Of a stretch of 7,473 nucleotides of DNA, positions 1 through 6,166 are shown piece by piece (within the stretch, counting starts at the first letter, position 1; each line of letters starts with the position of its first letter). The stretch covers positions 1 through 7,473 of the forward strand of contig QFOL01000193.1 in assembly GCA_003241215.1 (NCBI GenBank), in the 5' to 3' direction. A program made the position numbers and the translations under genes. The stretch comes from Agrobacterium fabrum (GTDB lineage: Bacteria > Pseudomonadota > Alphaproteobacteria > Rhizobiales > Rhizobiaceae). The notes under the pieces are model-generated. The model had not been told where the DNA came from. It did no database searches and saw only the letters and a program-made list of their open reading frames with translations.

Positions 1-234
1 GACGGGGGAATAGGTCTGAAAGGCCGTGCCGTTTTCGGTATAGGTTCCGAGAACCCGGTTACCGGTGACGGTCACGTCGCGAACTCGCCCGGAATCCACA
101 TCGCGAAGAAACTGGGAATACGGAATTTCCCGCGAACCCGTTTGTGTCGGCGATGTCTGGAACATGCTGAACAACGCGATCAGCAAGAGGGCGATCACGG
201 CCCACAAGGCGAAATTTCTGAAATTTGGGTTCAT
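1..234 (-). CDS. ftsH: FtsH, ATP-dependent membrane zinc metalloprotease (N-terminal 78 residues, partial)
   Basis: Only the 5' end is present; the frame stays open to the window edge, where the gene is cut. The protein starts MNPNFRNFALW, has one hydrophobic membrane segment (about residues 8-24), and then begins the small periplasmic FtsH domain. The run EIPYSQFLRDVDSG (residues 36-49) matches the family's typical 'IPYSxFLxxV' start, followed by VRDVTVTGNRVLGTY. The AAA+ ATPase and HExxH zinc protease domains lie outside the window. In the family, FtsH is a hexameric inner-membrane protease that degrades misfolded membrane proteins and regulators such as LpxC or RpoH in some bacteria. The start is supported by a GGGGAG Shine-Dalgarno sequence 4 nt upstream of the ATG. 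It follows tilS after a 154-bp gap that holds a promoter-like element, so it is probably transcribed at least partly on its own. Confidence 0.93.
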   Translation of the reverse strand, partial: MNPNFRNFALWAVIALLLIALFSMFQTSPTQTGSREIPYSQFLRDVDSGRVRDVTVTGNRVLGTYTENGTAFQTYSPV

Positions 235-253
235 CGAACTCCCCGAACTCACA

Positions 254-272
254 CGGGCATGTCTGCTGCCCG
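254..272 (-). other. Hairpin in the predicted ftsH leader RNA
   Basis: On the minus strand CGGGCA and TGCCCG form a perfect 6-bp stem around a 7-nt loop. Its 3' edge is 19 nt upstream of the ftsH ATG and just upstream of the Shine-Dalgarno sequence. The structure is seen in sequence; any effect on translation is speculation. Confidence 0.4.
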
Positions 273-287
273 CTATTACGTGCCCCT

Positions 288-316
288 AACATAAGGACGA
301 CATATGCCGTTGCCAA
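288..316 (-). promoter_or_regulatory. Predicted housekeeping-sigma promoter for ftsH
   Basis: Read on the minus strand, a -35 hexamer TTGGCA (311-316, 5 of 6 match to TTGACA) and a -10 hexamer TATGTT (288-293, 4 of 6 match to TATAAT) are separated by exactly 17 nt. A transcript would start near position 281, leaving a leader of about 47 nt before the ftsH ATG. The -35 lies inside a 12-bp palindrome (310-321), which could be an operator or chance. ftsH is often heat-inducible, but I do not see a clean RpoH-type promoter here. Confidence 0.5.
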
Positions 317-370
317 GGCAAAGCGCATTTTCTGATGCGTTTTGGTGTAAAAACTATTCCATGGCAATTC

Positions 371-397
371 ACGAAAAAGAGGCCGGATTTAAACCGG
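371..397 (-). terminator. Weak terminator-like element at the end of tilS
   Basis: On the minus strand a 4-bp CCGG/CCGG stem with a 7-nt AT-rich loop overlaps the tilS stop codon (389-391) and is followed by CCTCTTTTTCG. The stem is too short for confident termination, so some readthrough into ftsH is likely. Confidence 0.25.
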
Positions 398-1735
398 GGG
401 CTGTGGATAGGCGGCCCGTCCGAATAAATTGGCGATTGCATTCGCCAACTCAAGGTCGAAACGCGGCAGGAAAAGATCGAAAGGTGCGAGCCTCGGTATC
501 ACGGTCTCCGGCAGGGAAACCGACCCATCGGCCACTGCGGCGATTTGCGGCAGGCCCGCCATTGCCGGTTTAGCCACCCCGGCCGGTACAGACGGAAAAA
601 GCGCGGCCGCTTCCGCAGCACCGCTGACCCCATGCGCTTTGACATGAGCTGGAAAAGCCGATTCGTTCTTAACGAGGAAACGATCGTCCCACAGCCCCTC
701 TTCATGTGCGCCGATATGAAGCTCCGGCAGGTTTCGCTGCTCGCGGACCATATAAAGCCCGTCCCGCCGGCGATCGAGCAGGACGCGACCAACCGTCAGT
801 CGCCCGTTTTCAGCCGTTTTGAGAAACCGCAAGACGCGCTCCATGCTGCTTGCGGCTGGAAAAAATGCCCTGCCGCCAAGGGTCGCGACCAATGCCGCCA
901 GCCCTTGCCGGAACTCGGGAAGATCGGGATTGACGCCATCGCCGGCCAATCTGGCGAGAGCGGCATGGAAAACCTGCACGTGTTCGCGCAGGAAAGCGGC
1001 CGTTGTTTCGGAAAGCGCCTGTCTTTTGAGAGAGGTTTCCGCATCGATCCGGACGGGAGAGACGGGAAGCGCCTGCCGTACACGCACCCTTTCATATCGG
1101 GTGTTTTCATTGCTAGGATCGTCAAACCAACCGCGTGAGCGGGAAGACACATAATCACGGATCGCCTGCCTCTCACACGTCAGAAACGGCCGCATGATCC
1201 AGTGGCGACCATCGTATAAGACCGCATCCGCCATGCCGGAGAGACCGGGATTGTCAGAGCCGCCGCTGCGGGCGGCGCGCATCGCCACGGTTTCACGCTG
1301 GTCGCCGATTGTATGCCCCGTCACGACAAGATCAGCGCCGGTCTCGCGGGCGACCTCCGCAATCAGGCGATAGCGGGCAAGCCGGGAAGCTTCGGAAAGG
1401 CCGGAGACCGGTTTGGTACCGTCCCATCGGCGGGTGACGTGGGGAATGCCAAGTTCGGCGCAAAGCATCGCCACCTTACGCGCCTCATCGGTGGATTCCG
1501 CTCTCAGCGCATGGTCGACCGTTACGGCGGAAAGGCGCAAGCCGGCCCGATCCATCTCCCCCATTGCCTCCTGCAACGCCAGCAACAGGCCGGTGGAATC
1601 GCTGCCGCCGGAGATTGCGACGAGAATATGGGAAGGTTTGCGGAGATTTGCGACAAAAGACCTTGCCGCCGTGAGCGGCGCAATTGTCTTTTCATTCGGA
1701 GTGGGGGCATCAACCGGCATGGAAATACCCGCCAT
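389..1735 (-). CDS. tilS: tRNA(Ile)-lysidine synthetase TilS
   Basis: A 448-residue protein of the TilS / PP-loop N-type ATP pyrophosphatase family. The family ligates lysine to C34 of tRNA-Ile(CAU) using ATP, so that the tRNA reads AUA rather than AUG; it acts in the cytosol and is essential in most bacteria. Visible motifs are the PP-loop SGGSDS (residues 42-47), VDHALR (73-78), [11 protein letters not shown] (114-124), [11 protein letters not shown] (139-149), [15 protein letters not shown] (181-195) and [16 protein letters not shown] (205-220). The region after residue 225 is diverged and presumably holds the tRNA-binding part. Residue 144 is Gly where homologues I recall have Asp or Asn. 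The gene starts 12 bp after the cpoB stop, so coupling is likely. No good Shine-Dalgarno precedes this ATG; an alternative ATG five codons in (1720) has a weak GGCGGG upstream. Confidence 0.95.
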   Translation of the reverse strand: MAGISMPVDAPTPNEKTIAPLTAARSFVANLRKPSHILVAISGGSDSTGLLLALQEAMGEMDRAGLRLSAVTVDHALRAESTDEARKVAMLCAELGIPHVTRRWDGTKPVSGLSEASRLARYRLIAEVARETGADLVVTGHTIGDQRETVAMRAARSGGSDNPGLSGMADAVLYDGRHWIMRPFLTCERQAIRDYVSSRSRGWFDDPSNENTRYERVRVRQALPVSPVRIDAETSLKRQALSETTAAFLREHVQVFHAALARLAGDGVNPDLPEFRQGLAALVATLGGRAFFPAASSMERVLRFLKTAENGRLTVGRVLLDRRRDGLYMVREQRNLPELHIGAHEEGLWDDRFLVKNESAFPAHVKAHGVSGAAEAAALFPSVPAGVAKPAMAGLPQIAAVADGSVSLPETVIPRLAPFDLFLPRFDLELANAIANLFGRAAYPQPPV

Positions 1736-1747
1736 GGCAGGGAAAAA

Positions 1748-2758
1748 TCAGCAGCTCAGCCGCTTCTGTTCGCTGGCAACCTTGCTCAGCACAGTTTTCG
1801 AGGCATTGGGATAGCGCTTCGGCACCTCACGCAGGGTGGCGCAGGCGGTTTCGGTATTGTCGAGAGCGGCAAGCGACATGCCGAGTTTCATCAGCATCTC
1901 CGGCGCTTTCGGAGATTTGCCATAGGCCTGATGGCCGTTCAGGAAGGTTTTTGCGGCCTCATTGAACTTGCCCTGGGAATATTGCGCCTCGCCCAGCCAG
2001 AAGCTCGCATCCGCAGCCTTCGTGCCCTTGGGATAGCCCTGTAGATATTGCTGGAACCCCTGTTCCGCCAGCTTGTAATCACCGGAAAGCACATGACCGT
2101 AAGCGGCCTGATAGATATCGCCTTCGCTGGTCAGCGCCGCCCTATTGACCGGGTCGGTCTTACGGGCGGCGGTGTTGCCCGTGGCCACACCGGGAAGGTT
2201 GCCGGAGGAATTGTTGGCGTTCTGGTTCAGCGTACCGCCGACAGGCATTCCCTTGGAATCGAGTTCGATGGAGCCGAGCGTCGTCTCTCCCGGCGCACCC
2301 GTGGAAGCGGTGGAGGAAGCAGGCGGAGAAATGGAAGCGCCACCCTCGGGTGGCGTTTCGATGATCGTTGCAACGTCGTCGGTCGGCGGCGTGGCCGGAT
2401 TGACCGGACTGGCTTCCGCCTTCTTTTTCGGTGCAGCGGTTGGGCTTGCAGCCTTGCCGCTTTCCAGTTCCTGGAAGCGGAACTCATTGTCTTCCTGCGC
2501 CTTGCGGATCGTTTCCTGCATCTGCAGAAGCTGGAAGCTCATTTCTTCGATACGGCCGTTGAGCTGCCGGATCTGTTCTTCAAGCTGCTGAACCCGATAG
2601 GCTTCATTGGCCTGAACCCGGATGACCGGGGGCTGCTGCTGAGAGTTGATCGTGCCGAAGCTACCCCCCGCACCGAACAGCGGACCCGAAACGGCAGTGC
2701 CGCTCAAGCCGGTGCAGGCTGCAAGCCCCAGCATTCCCGCCACGACAAGTTTCTTCAT
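1748..2758 (-). CDS. cpoB: CpoB/YbgF, Tol-Pal-associated periplasmic coordinator of cell division
   Basis: A 336-residue exported protein with the usual CpoB architecture. It has an N-terminal signal (residues 1 to about 24), a coiled coil with heptad-like Leu/Ile/Gln pattern (about 52-98: VQQLEEQIRQLNGRIEEM and on), a long Ala/Pro/Ser/Thr/Gly-rich linker (about 100-205), and a C-terminal TPR domain (about 213-336) with repeats such as YKLAEQGFQQYLQGYP, ASFWLGEAQYSQGKFNEAAKTF and the ending RYPNASKTVL. In E. coli the coiled coil trimerises, the TPR binds TolA, and the protein couples PBP1B activity to outer-membrane constriction. Unusual points: an LAAC lipobox at residues 12-15, and two C-terminal cysteines (306 and 336). 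It follows pal after a terminator and precedes tilS by 12 bp. The start has AGGA 8 nt upstream. I found no convincing promoter in the 158-bp gap upstream. Confidence 0.93.
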   Translation of the reverse strand: MKKLVVAGMLGLAACTGLSGTAVSGPLFGAGGSFGTINSQQQPPVIRVQANEAYRVQQLEEQIRQLNGRIEEMSFQLLQMQETIRKAQEDNEFRFQELESGKAASPTAAPKKKAEASPVNPATPPTDDVATIIETPPEGGASISPPASSTASTGAPGETTLGSIELDSKGMPVGGTLNQNANNSSGNLPGVATGNTAARKTDPVNRAALTSEGDIYQAAYGHVLSGDYKLAEQGFQQYLQGYPKGTKAADASFWLGEAQYSQGKFNEAAKTFLNGHQAYGKSPKAPEMLMKLGMSLAALDNTETACATLREVPKRYPNASKTVLSKVASEQKRLSC

Positions 2759-2855
2759 CTCATTCGTCCTGCCTTAACTGATTTGCACCGGAATGGCGCA
2801 AGCCGGATTTTTTCCATATCAACCGAAAAAGCAACTTAACTTCGGCCAAACTATG

Positions 2856-2886
2856 AAAAAAACAAAAGGCGGCCCGAAGACCGCCT
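2856..2886 (-). terminator. Intrinsic terminator downstream of pal
   Basis: On the minus strand an 8-bp stem AGGCGGTC/GGCCGCCT (one T-G wobble) closes a TTCG tetraloop through a C-G pair, the very stable cUUCGg type. It is followed directly by a T-rich tract, TTTTGTTTTTTT. It lies 30 bp after the pal stop codon and should end most tol-pal transcripts before cpoB. Confidence 0.9.
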
Positions 2887-2916
2887 CTCATTCAAGATCA
2901 CAATAACGTCAGGCAA

Positions 2917-3450
2917 TCACATGCCCGCGCCACCGAGAACCGTCACGGCGCGGCGGTTCTGCGACCAGCACGAGATGTCGTCGCAAACGGCGACCGGACG
3001 TTCCTTGCCGTAGGAGATCGTCTTCATGCGGTTTGCCGGAACGCCCTGGGAAGCCAGGAAGTCGCGGGTGGCGGCCGCACGACGGGCGCCGAGCGCCAGG
3101 TTGTATTCACGCGTACCGCGCTCGTCGGCATGGCCTTCGACCGTGATGGCGTAGTTCGGGTAACGGGCGAGCCATTGGGCCTGGCGCTGCAGGGTCTGCT
3201 GGGCGTCGGCGCGGATCGAGGTGGAGTCGGTGTCGAAGAAGATGCGGTCGCCGACATTGACCGTGAAGTCCTGCTGGGAGCCCGGCGTTGCGGAGCCCGC
3301 GCCACCAAGGCCAAGTTCACCGGCGCTGTTCGGCATGTTCTTCTTGTTCGCGCAGCCTGCGAGGGCAAGCGCGAGCGTCATGGCGATGACAGCCGGGTTA
3401 CGGGCCAGTTTCTGCATGGGGCTGAGTGCCGAAATGTGTGTACGGCTCAT
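2917..3450 (-). CDS. pal: Pal, peptidoglycan-associated outer-membrane lipoprotein
   Basis: A 177-residue lipoprotein. The N-terminal signal ends in a lipobox LAGC with the lipidated Cys at residue 33; Ala follows at +2, fitting outer-membrane sorting. After a Gly/Ser-rich tether (about 34-60) comes the OmpA-like peptidoglycan-binding domain (about 61-174). It shows VGDRIFFDTDSTSI, the Pal signature TVEGHADERGTREYN (103-117) and LGARRA (120-125); by family analogy D109 and R124 contact meso-diaminopimelate. SYGKERPVAVCDD and NRRAVTV close the domain. Pal binds peptidoglycan and TolB and concentrates at the septum. The start is fixed by a strong AAGGAG Shine-Dalgarno about 9 nt upstream; an internal Met-12 is possible but less well placed. 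It is separated from tolB by 209 bp with a hairpin, suggesting separate expression. C156 and C161 form a close pair in the domain. Confidence 0.97.
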   Translation of the reverse strand: MSRTHISALSPMQKLARNPAVIAMTLALALAGCANKKNMPNSAGELGLGGAGSATPGSQQDFTVNVGDRIFFDTDSTSIRADAQQTLQRQAQWLARYPNYAITVEGHADERGTREYNLALGARRAAATRDFLASQGVPANRMKTISYGKERPVAVCDDISCWSQNRRAVTVLGGAGM

Positions 3451-3480
3451 CGCCGGTCTCTCCTTAGGATTTCAATAACG

Positions 3481-3518
3481 TTGCCGGACACTAACGGATC
3501 GCGGTTAATAGCCGGCAA
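3481..3518 (-). other. Potential stem-loop in the pal upstream region
   Basis: TTGCCGG (3481-3487) and CCGGCAA (3512-3518) are perfect 7-bp inverted repeats around 24 nt. Within that loop CTAAC and GTTAATAG can extend the stem imperfectly. The element is 31-68 bp upstream of the pal ATG and could be a leader-RNA structure or an operator. I could not place a convincing -35/-10 pair in this gap. Confidence 0.35.
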
Positions 3519-3606
3519 ACGCCTATGGTTAACAGAAAGGAAATGTCCCACTTTTTTGCTCCCTCACAACACTTTGCGGCAAGAAAGAGGCGCATTCCCC
3601 TATAGC

Positions 3607-3648
3607 ATGCGTAAAACATGACGGCGCCGGTTCATGCCGGCGCCGTCA
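3607..3648 (-). terminator. Hairpin after tolB, probable partial terminator or RNA-processing site
   Basis: A perfect 12-bp inverted repeat, TGACGGCGCCGG (3619-3630) and CCGGCGCCGTCA (3637-3648), surrounds a 6-nt loop. It starts 11 bp after the tolB stop codon. On the minus strand it is followed by TGTTTTACG, a short T-run of four, so termination may be incomplete. It separates tolQRAB from pal. Confidence 0.7.
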
Positions 3649-3659
3649 CGGCAGTCATA

Positions 3660-4967
3660 TCAGTCCAGAAGCGGCGACCATGCCGGATCCGAAGCGAAGG
3701 TGGGCGTCTTGATGAGCTGTTCGTTATAGCCCGTCAGGTCGATCGAATAGAGCTGCGGGCCGCCGGCGCCGGCGTTCTGGCGGAAGAACATCAGCACGCG
3801 GCCGTTCGGCGCCCAGGTGGGGCCTTCATTGTGGAAACCGCTGGTCAGGATGCGTTCACCCGAACCGTCTGTTTTCATCACACCGATGGAGAACTTGCCG
3901 CCCGACTGCTTGGTGAAGGCGATCAGATCGCCGCGCGGCGACCAGACCGGCGTGGAATAGGAACCATCGCCGAAGGAAACGCGCTGCTGGCCGGAGCCAT
4001 CGGCATTCATGACGTAGATCTGCTGACGGCCGCCGCGGTCGCTTTCAAAGGCAACACGTTGACCGTCAGGCGAATAGGACGGCGCGGTATCGATCGCCGA
4101 CGTATTGGTCAGGCGTGTCGTTGTGCGCGAGCGCAGGTCCATGGTGTAGATATTGGCATTGCCATCCTGCTGCAGGCTCATGATGACCTTCTGCCCGTCA
4201 GGCGAGAAGCGCGGCGAGAATGTCATGCCGGGGAAATTGCCGACAACTTCACGCTGTCCGGTTTCCAGCTGCAGCAGGTAAACGCGCGGCTGCTGGCCTT
4301 CAAAGGACATGTAGGTCACTTCCTGACGGTTCGGCGAGAAACGCGGCGTCAGGACGATGTCGTTCGAGTTGGTGAGGTTGCGGACGTTGAAACCGTCCTG
4401 GTCCATGATCGACAGCTGGCGTTTGCGGGCCGTCTTCGGGCCGCTTTCGGAGACGAATACGACACGGGTGTCGAAGTAGCCCTTTTCACCGGTAATGCGC
4501 TCATAGATGGCGTCGGCGATGATATGGGCGACGCGGCGCCAGTTTTCCGGCTGGGTGAAGAATTGCTGGCCGGTCATCTGCTGGTTGGCGAACGTATCCC
4601 ACAGGCGGAATTCGGCGCGCAGGCGGCCATCGCTTTCACGCGTCACGCGACCGGTCACGAGCGCCTGGGCGTTGATGACCTTCCAGTCCTCGAAACGCGG
4701 CTGCTGATCCGGATTGCTGATCTTTTCGATAAAGGCGCTCTTATTGACCGGCGCGAAAAGGCCGGAACGCTGCAGGTCGGCGGCGATGACCGCGGAAACC
4801 TGCGCGCCGATGCCGTCGCTCGACATGAAGTCGGTGATGGCGATGGGCAGCGGCTCGACATTGCCCTTGTTGATGTTGATTTCCACCCGCGCAAAAGCCG
4901 GTGCGGAGAAAACCGACATGAGGGCCGCGACAGCGAGCACCAGCCGGATCGGCGAGAATATTTTCAT
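3660..4967 (-). CDS. tolB: TolB, periplasmic Tol-Pal beta-propeller protein
   Basis: A 435-residue periplasmic protein. Residues 1-26 are a signal peptide ([17 protein letters not shown]..., cleavage after AFA-26). Next is the TolB N-terminal alpha/beta domain (about 27-165, with [16 protein letters not shown] and ALVTGRV), then a six-bladed propeller of PD40/WD40-like repeats. Repeat cores are [10 protein letters not shown] (208), [10 protein letters not shown] (252), [10 protein letters not shown] (296), [10 protein letters not shown] (340), [10 protein letters not shown] (383) and PAWSPLLD at the end. In the family TolB binds Pal and the TolA C-terminus, and its exposed N-terminus signals between them. 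I chose the ATG at 4967 because AAAGG sits about 10 nt upstream and the signal peptide begins there. An in-frame ATG at 4991 adds eight hydrophilic residues, overlaps the tolA stop as ATGA and lacks a Shine-Dalgarno. The gap to tolA is then 20 bp. Confidence 0.97.
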   Translation of the reverse strand: MKIFSPIRLVLAVAALMSVFSAPAFARVEININKGNVEPLPIAITDFMSSDGIGAQVSAVIAADLQRSGLFAPVNKSAFIEKISNPDQQPRFEDWKVINAQALVTGRVTRESDGRLRAEFRLWDTFANQQMTGQQFFTQPENWRRVAHIIADAIYERITGEKGYFDTRVVFVSESGPKTARKRQLSIMDQDGFNVRNLTNSNDIVLTPRFSPNRQEVTYMSFEGQQPRVYLLQLETGQREVVGNFPGMTFSPRFSPDGQKVIMSLQQDGNANIYTMDLRSRTTTRLTNTSAIDTAPSYSPDGQRVAFESDRGGRQQIYVMNADGSGQQRVSFGDGSYSTPVWSPRGDLIAFTKQSGGKFSIGVMKTDGSGERILTSGFHNEGPTWAPNGRVLMFFRQNAGAGGPQLYSIDLTGYNEQLIKTPTFASDPAWSPLLD

Positions 4968-4987
4968 GTTGCCAGGCCTTTCAGCAT

Positions 4988-6157
4988 TCATAGCAATTCA
5001 CTGGGATCGAAGTTTACGACAACTTCGTTCCATGCGTCATATTTGTCGGCGGGAAGGTTCGTGAACGGAGCAGAGCGCATGATGGCGCGATAAGCTCCGC
5101 CGGAAAGAGCGCGGCGCGTTCCTTCCGAACCGCCCGTCGCCTCGATCTCGGGGCGACCGATGATGGAACCATCACGGTCAAGCTTCATGGTGACCCGAAC
5201 GCGGACGTCCGAGGCATCCGCCATGCCGGGAATGATCTGCCAGTTCTTCTGGATCGCGCCGCGCAGCGCATCCATTTCCGTCTGGCTGAGCGTCGAGCCA
5301 CCGGTCGATTTCTTGCCGCCAAGGGCTGCCTGTTGGGTGGAACGCTTCGCGCCGCCACCCGAGGGCGCCTGCTTGTTCAAAAGTGCTGCGATATCGTCAG
5401 CGTTGAAATCGCTTTCCTTCGAAGAGGCGGATTTCGCAGTCTCCTGCTTCTTCTCGCCGGGCTTCTTGTCAGAAGGCTTGTCCGTGGACTTTGCCTGATC
5501 GGGCTTGGTTTCGGCCGGTTTTTCAGCGGGCTTCTGCTCAGCGGGCTTGGTCTCGGCCTGTTTCGGCTCTTCCGGCTTCGGCGGCTCCGGGCGGGAATTC
5601 GGACGCGGCACGTTCTGCGGCACGGGAATTTCGGCCGGCTCCTGCGTCGCCGGCGGCGGCTCTTCCGCCTTGGTTTCCTGCGGCGGCGGCTCCGTTTTCG
5701 GCTGCGGTGTTATTTCCGGCTTGGTCTGCGGCAAGGCGGCCATTTCCTGCGGCTTGGGAGCCGAGGTTTCTTCCTTGACGATTTCCTTTACCTCGTTCGC
5801 CTTGGTATCAACGACCGGCTGCGGCTTCTCCTGCTTTGGCGGAGCAGCGGCGCTGATATTGTCGTTGGGCTTGGTGGTCGGCGTCGGCGGTGCATCGAGA
5901 TCGACCATGTTGTTACCAACATTTTGCGAATTTTCGACGATATCCGGACGCGTCGTCGGAACGGGCGCGGACTTCTCCGCCTTGGGCGCGTTCTTGTCGC
6001 CCTGCTGGATCTGGGTCAGTTCCTCGATGGGCACCAGCTCCACGGGCAGTGCCTCGGCCTGCGACACGTCGAGCGGTTCCGGCGAGCCCAGGGAGACGAG
6101 GGCGAAAGCCAGAAGCGACGCGTGCACGATCGCGGATGTGGTAAGGCTGCCCTTCAT
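4988..6157 (-). CDS. tolA: TolA, inner-membrane-anchored periplasm-spanning protein
   Basis: A 389-residue TolA. Domain I is a single membrane anchor (about residues 8-24) holding the S-x3-H motif (S8, H12) typical of TolA/TonB anchors, which contacts TolQ-TolR. Domain II (about 40-245) is a long linker rich in Pro, Lys, Glu and Thr, with short KPAE/TKPxE-type repeats around 203-220. A conserved-looking motif [12 protein letters not shown] lies at 251-262. Domain III (about 290-389) is the TonB/TolA-type C-terminal fold: [37 protein letters not shown], then [12 protein letters not shown] at the end. By family knowledge TolA transmits proton-motive force from TolQR to TolB, CpoB and Pal. It begins 9 bp after the tolR stop; only a distant AGGA (about 16 nt upstream) precedes the ATG, so coupling to tolR translation is plausible. 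Confidence 0.95.
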   Translation of the reverse strand: MKGSLTTSAIVHASLLAFALVSLGSPEPLDVSQAEALPVELVPIEELTQIQQGDKNAPKAEKSAPVPTTRPDIVENSQNVGNNMVDLDAPPTPTTKPNDNISAAAPPKQEKPQPVVDTKANEVKEIVKEETSAPKPQEMAALPQTKPEITPQPKTEPPPQETKAEEPPPATQEPAEIPVPQNVPRPNSRPEPPKPEEPKQAETKPAEQKPAEKPAETKPDQAKSTDKPSDKKPGEKKQETAKSASSKESDFNADDIAALLNKQAPSGGGAKRSTQQAALGGKKSTGGSTLSQTEMDALRGAIQKNWQIIPGMADASDVRVRVTMKLDRDGSIIGRPEIEATGGSEGTRRALSGGAYRAIMRSAPFTNLPADKYDAWNEVVVNFDPSELL

Positions 6158-6166
6158 CGTTTTACG

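Noticed and set aside
59..367. 102-codon minus-strand frame over the ftsH start
   Set aside because: It overlaps the FtsH N-terminus in another frame and runs through the ftsH promoter region. The FtsH frame has the membrane segment and IPYSQF motif.
2048..2839. 263-codon plus-strand frame
   Set aside because: Antisense to cpoB and the pal-cpoB gap, including the pal terminator's neighbourhood; no family resemblance.
2759..2855. Promoter for cpoB
   Set aside because: I scanned the minus strand for -35/-10 pairs at 16-18 nt spacing and found only poor matches (3 of 6 or less at each hexamer), so none is annotated, although one may exist.
4968..4991. ATG at 4991 as the TolB start (ATGA overlap with tolA)
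   Set aside because: No Shine-Dalgarno precedes it, and it would put eight polar residues ahead of the signal peptide. The ATG at 4967 has AAAGG upstream. I cannot fully exclude it.
3618..5093. 491-codon open frame on the plus strand
   Set aside because: It is antisense to tolB along its whole length, is rich in Arg/Gly/Asp as expected of a GC-rich shadow frame, and resembles no family I know. TolB on the other strand is unmistakable.
5510..5560. Repeat array resembling a CRISPR or minisatellite in tolA
   Set aside because: The short repeats are in frame and encode KPAE-type units of the TolA linker; units are too short and uneven for CRISPR.
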